64,000 nucleotides of DNA from assembly GCA_963377175.1 (NCBI GenBank), contig CAUJNA010003079.1, positions 723,274-787,273 of the forward strand, written 5' to 3'. This document shows positions 63,559 to 64,000 of the stretch, piece after piece. The notes below the pieces were generated by a model, which had not been told where the DNA came from, made no database searches, and saw only the letters and a program-made list of their open reading frames with translations. How positions within the stretch are numbered: the stretch's first letter is position 1; each line of letters opens with the position of its first letter. Source of the stretch: Effrenium voratum (Eukaryota; Sar; Dinophyceae; Suessiales; Symbiodiniaceae). The translations under genes and the position numbers were made by a program.

Positions 63559-64000
63559 CTGAATGGGTTCGGATGAGTGTAGTTTCTACACCAGGCCGAG
63601 GAGATCTAAAGAAAAATGACTGCACCTGGCAGGTGGTGTTGATTGCTGTTGACAATACCCTTTTTGGGTTCGAAAGGAAATCAAAAGGAACCCAATCAGA
63701 TTGGGTCCGCCCCAATTTTCATGCACAAATGGGGGGTGGGGGGCGGGAGAGTTTCAGCACGGATTAAGTTCCCATTTGGTGTCCATTGCAATAACCGAAA
63801 AGGGGTACCCTCGAGAATACCCATGTGTCATCGATGCATCTGTTAGCGCCTTGTTTGTCAACGTTGCCACCCAGCTGTGGCCTTCGGCAAACAACAACCC
63901 GTGAATTTCTGAGACGATCCTGATATGCCCCCCTCTTGTTTGCAAGCAATAAAACGGCCCCGTGCCCCCAAGCTGCAAGCCAAGTATAATAATGCCCGAG
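63559..64000. other. Right edge of window, intron, nothing firm
   Basis: A family G fragment (GATTGCTGTTGACAATACCC at 63641) and a G-rich run near 63730-63745. No exon seen. Confidence 0.4.

Noticed and set aside
1..64000. Dinoflagellate spliced-leader relics and tRNA/rRNA genes
   Set aside because: I looked for the CCGTAGCCATTTTGGCTCAAG-type leader on both strands and for cloverleaf or rRNA signatures and saw none. The GGCTCAAAA words belong to family D element ends.
1..64000. A prokaryotic or viral accessory system (CRISPR, defence island, phage)
   Set aside because: No operons, ribosome-binding sites or direct-repeat arrays of CRISPR type; splice-bounded exons and intron elements show a eukaryotic nuclear genome.

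Overview
The window looks like a stretch of dinoflagellate nuclear genome, most likely the inside of one very large gene on the minus strand. Short GC-rich exons of about 35-165 bp are separated by introns of several hundred bases to about 3 kb. Their splice sites are unusual: acceptors read AG, usually followed by G, and donors are mostly GC or GA with some GT. This mix is characteristic of dinoflagellate nuclear genes. No rRNA, tRNA, CRISPR array or bacterial-style operon was seen. The genus cannot be fixed from the sequence.

The best-supported gene is a kinesin heavy chain with a C-terminal motor (kinesin-14 type). Read on the minus strand, the motor starts at about 19.55 kb with the CRVRPPLP signature. 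It passes through a Walker A P-loop (GPSGAGKS) at 14.3 kb and the GLLPRILEELF segment at 12.9 kb, and reaches the last motor strand and helix (ALLVCFPPT) at 2.2 kb. Eight exon candidates from 20.79 kb to 9.77 kb join without breaking reading phase: 20698-20791, 19460-19553, 17462-17528, 15676-15741, 14214-14335, 12853-12940, 10842-10878 and 9629-9769. Upstream, from 23.8 to 63.6 kb, a series of same-strand exon candidates encodes mainly alanine/leucine/glutamate-rich helical or coiled-coil peptide. These probably form the long N-terminal stalk of the same protein, but only a few of those junctions could be phase-checked, so a second same-strand gene is possible.

The left end (1-1458, minus strand) is a long intronless open frame running off the window, with an arginine/serine-rich N-terminus. 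It is probably a retroelement or other mobile ORF inserted in or beyond the 3' part of the kinesin gene, of no family I recognise.

The introns are mosaics of short (about 90-130 bp) non-autonomous elements with terminal inverted repeats, in at least eight families called A-H here. They resemble MITEs or introners. Several copies sit against exons or directly against each other. Between them lie dispersed repeat pairs and large microsatellites: an AATC-type tract at 15.87-16.85 kb, CAAA/CAAG at 26.75-27.42 kb, a 1.9-kb CATA tract at 35.3-37.25 kb and a 7-bp minisatellite at 62.3 kb. Long open frames in these tracts are repeat artefacts. All exon borders were read by eye and remain predictions.
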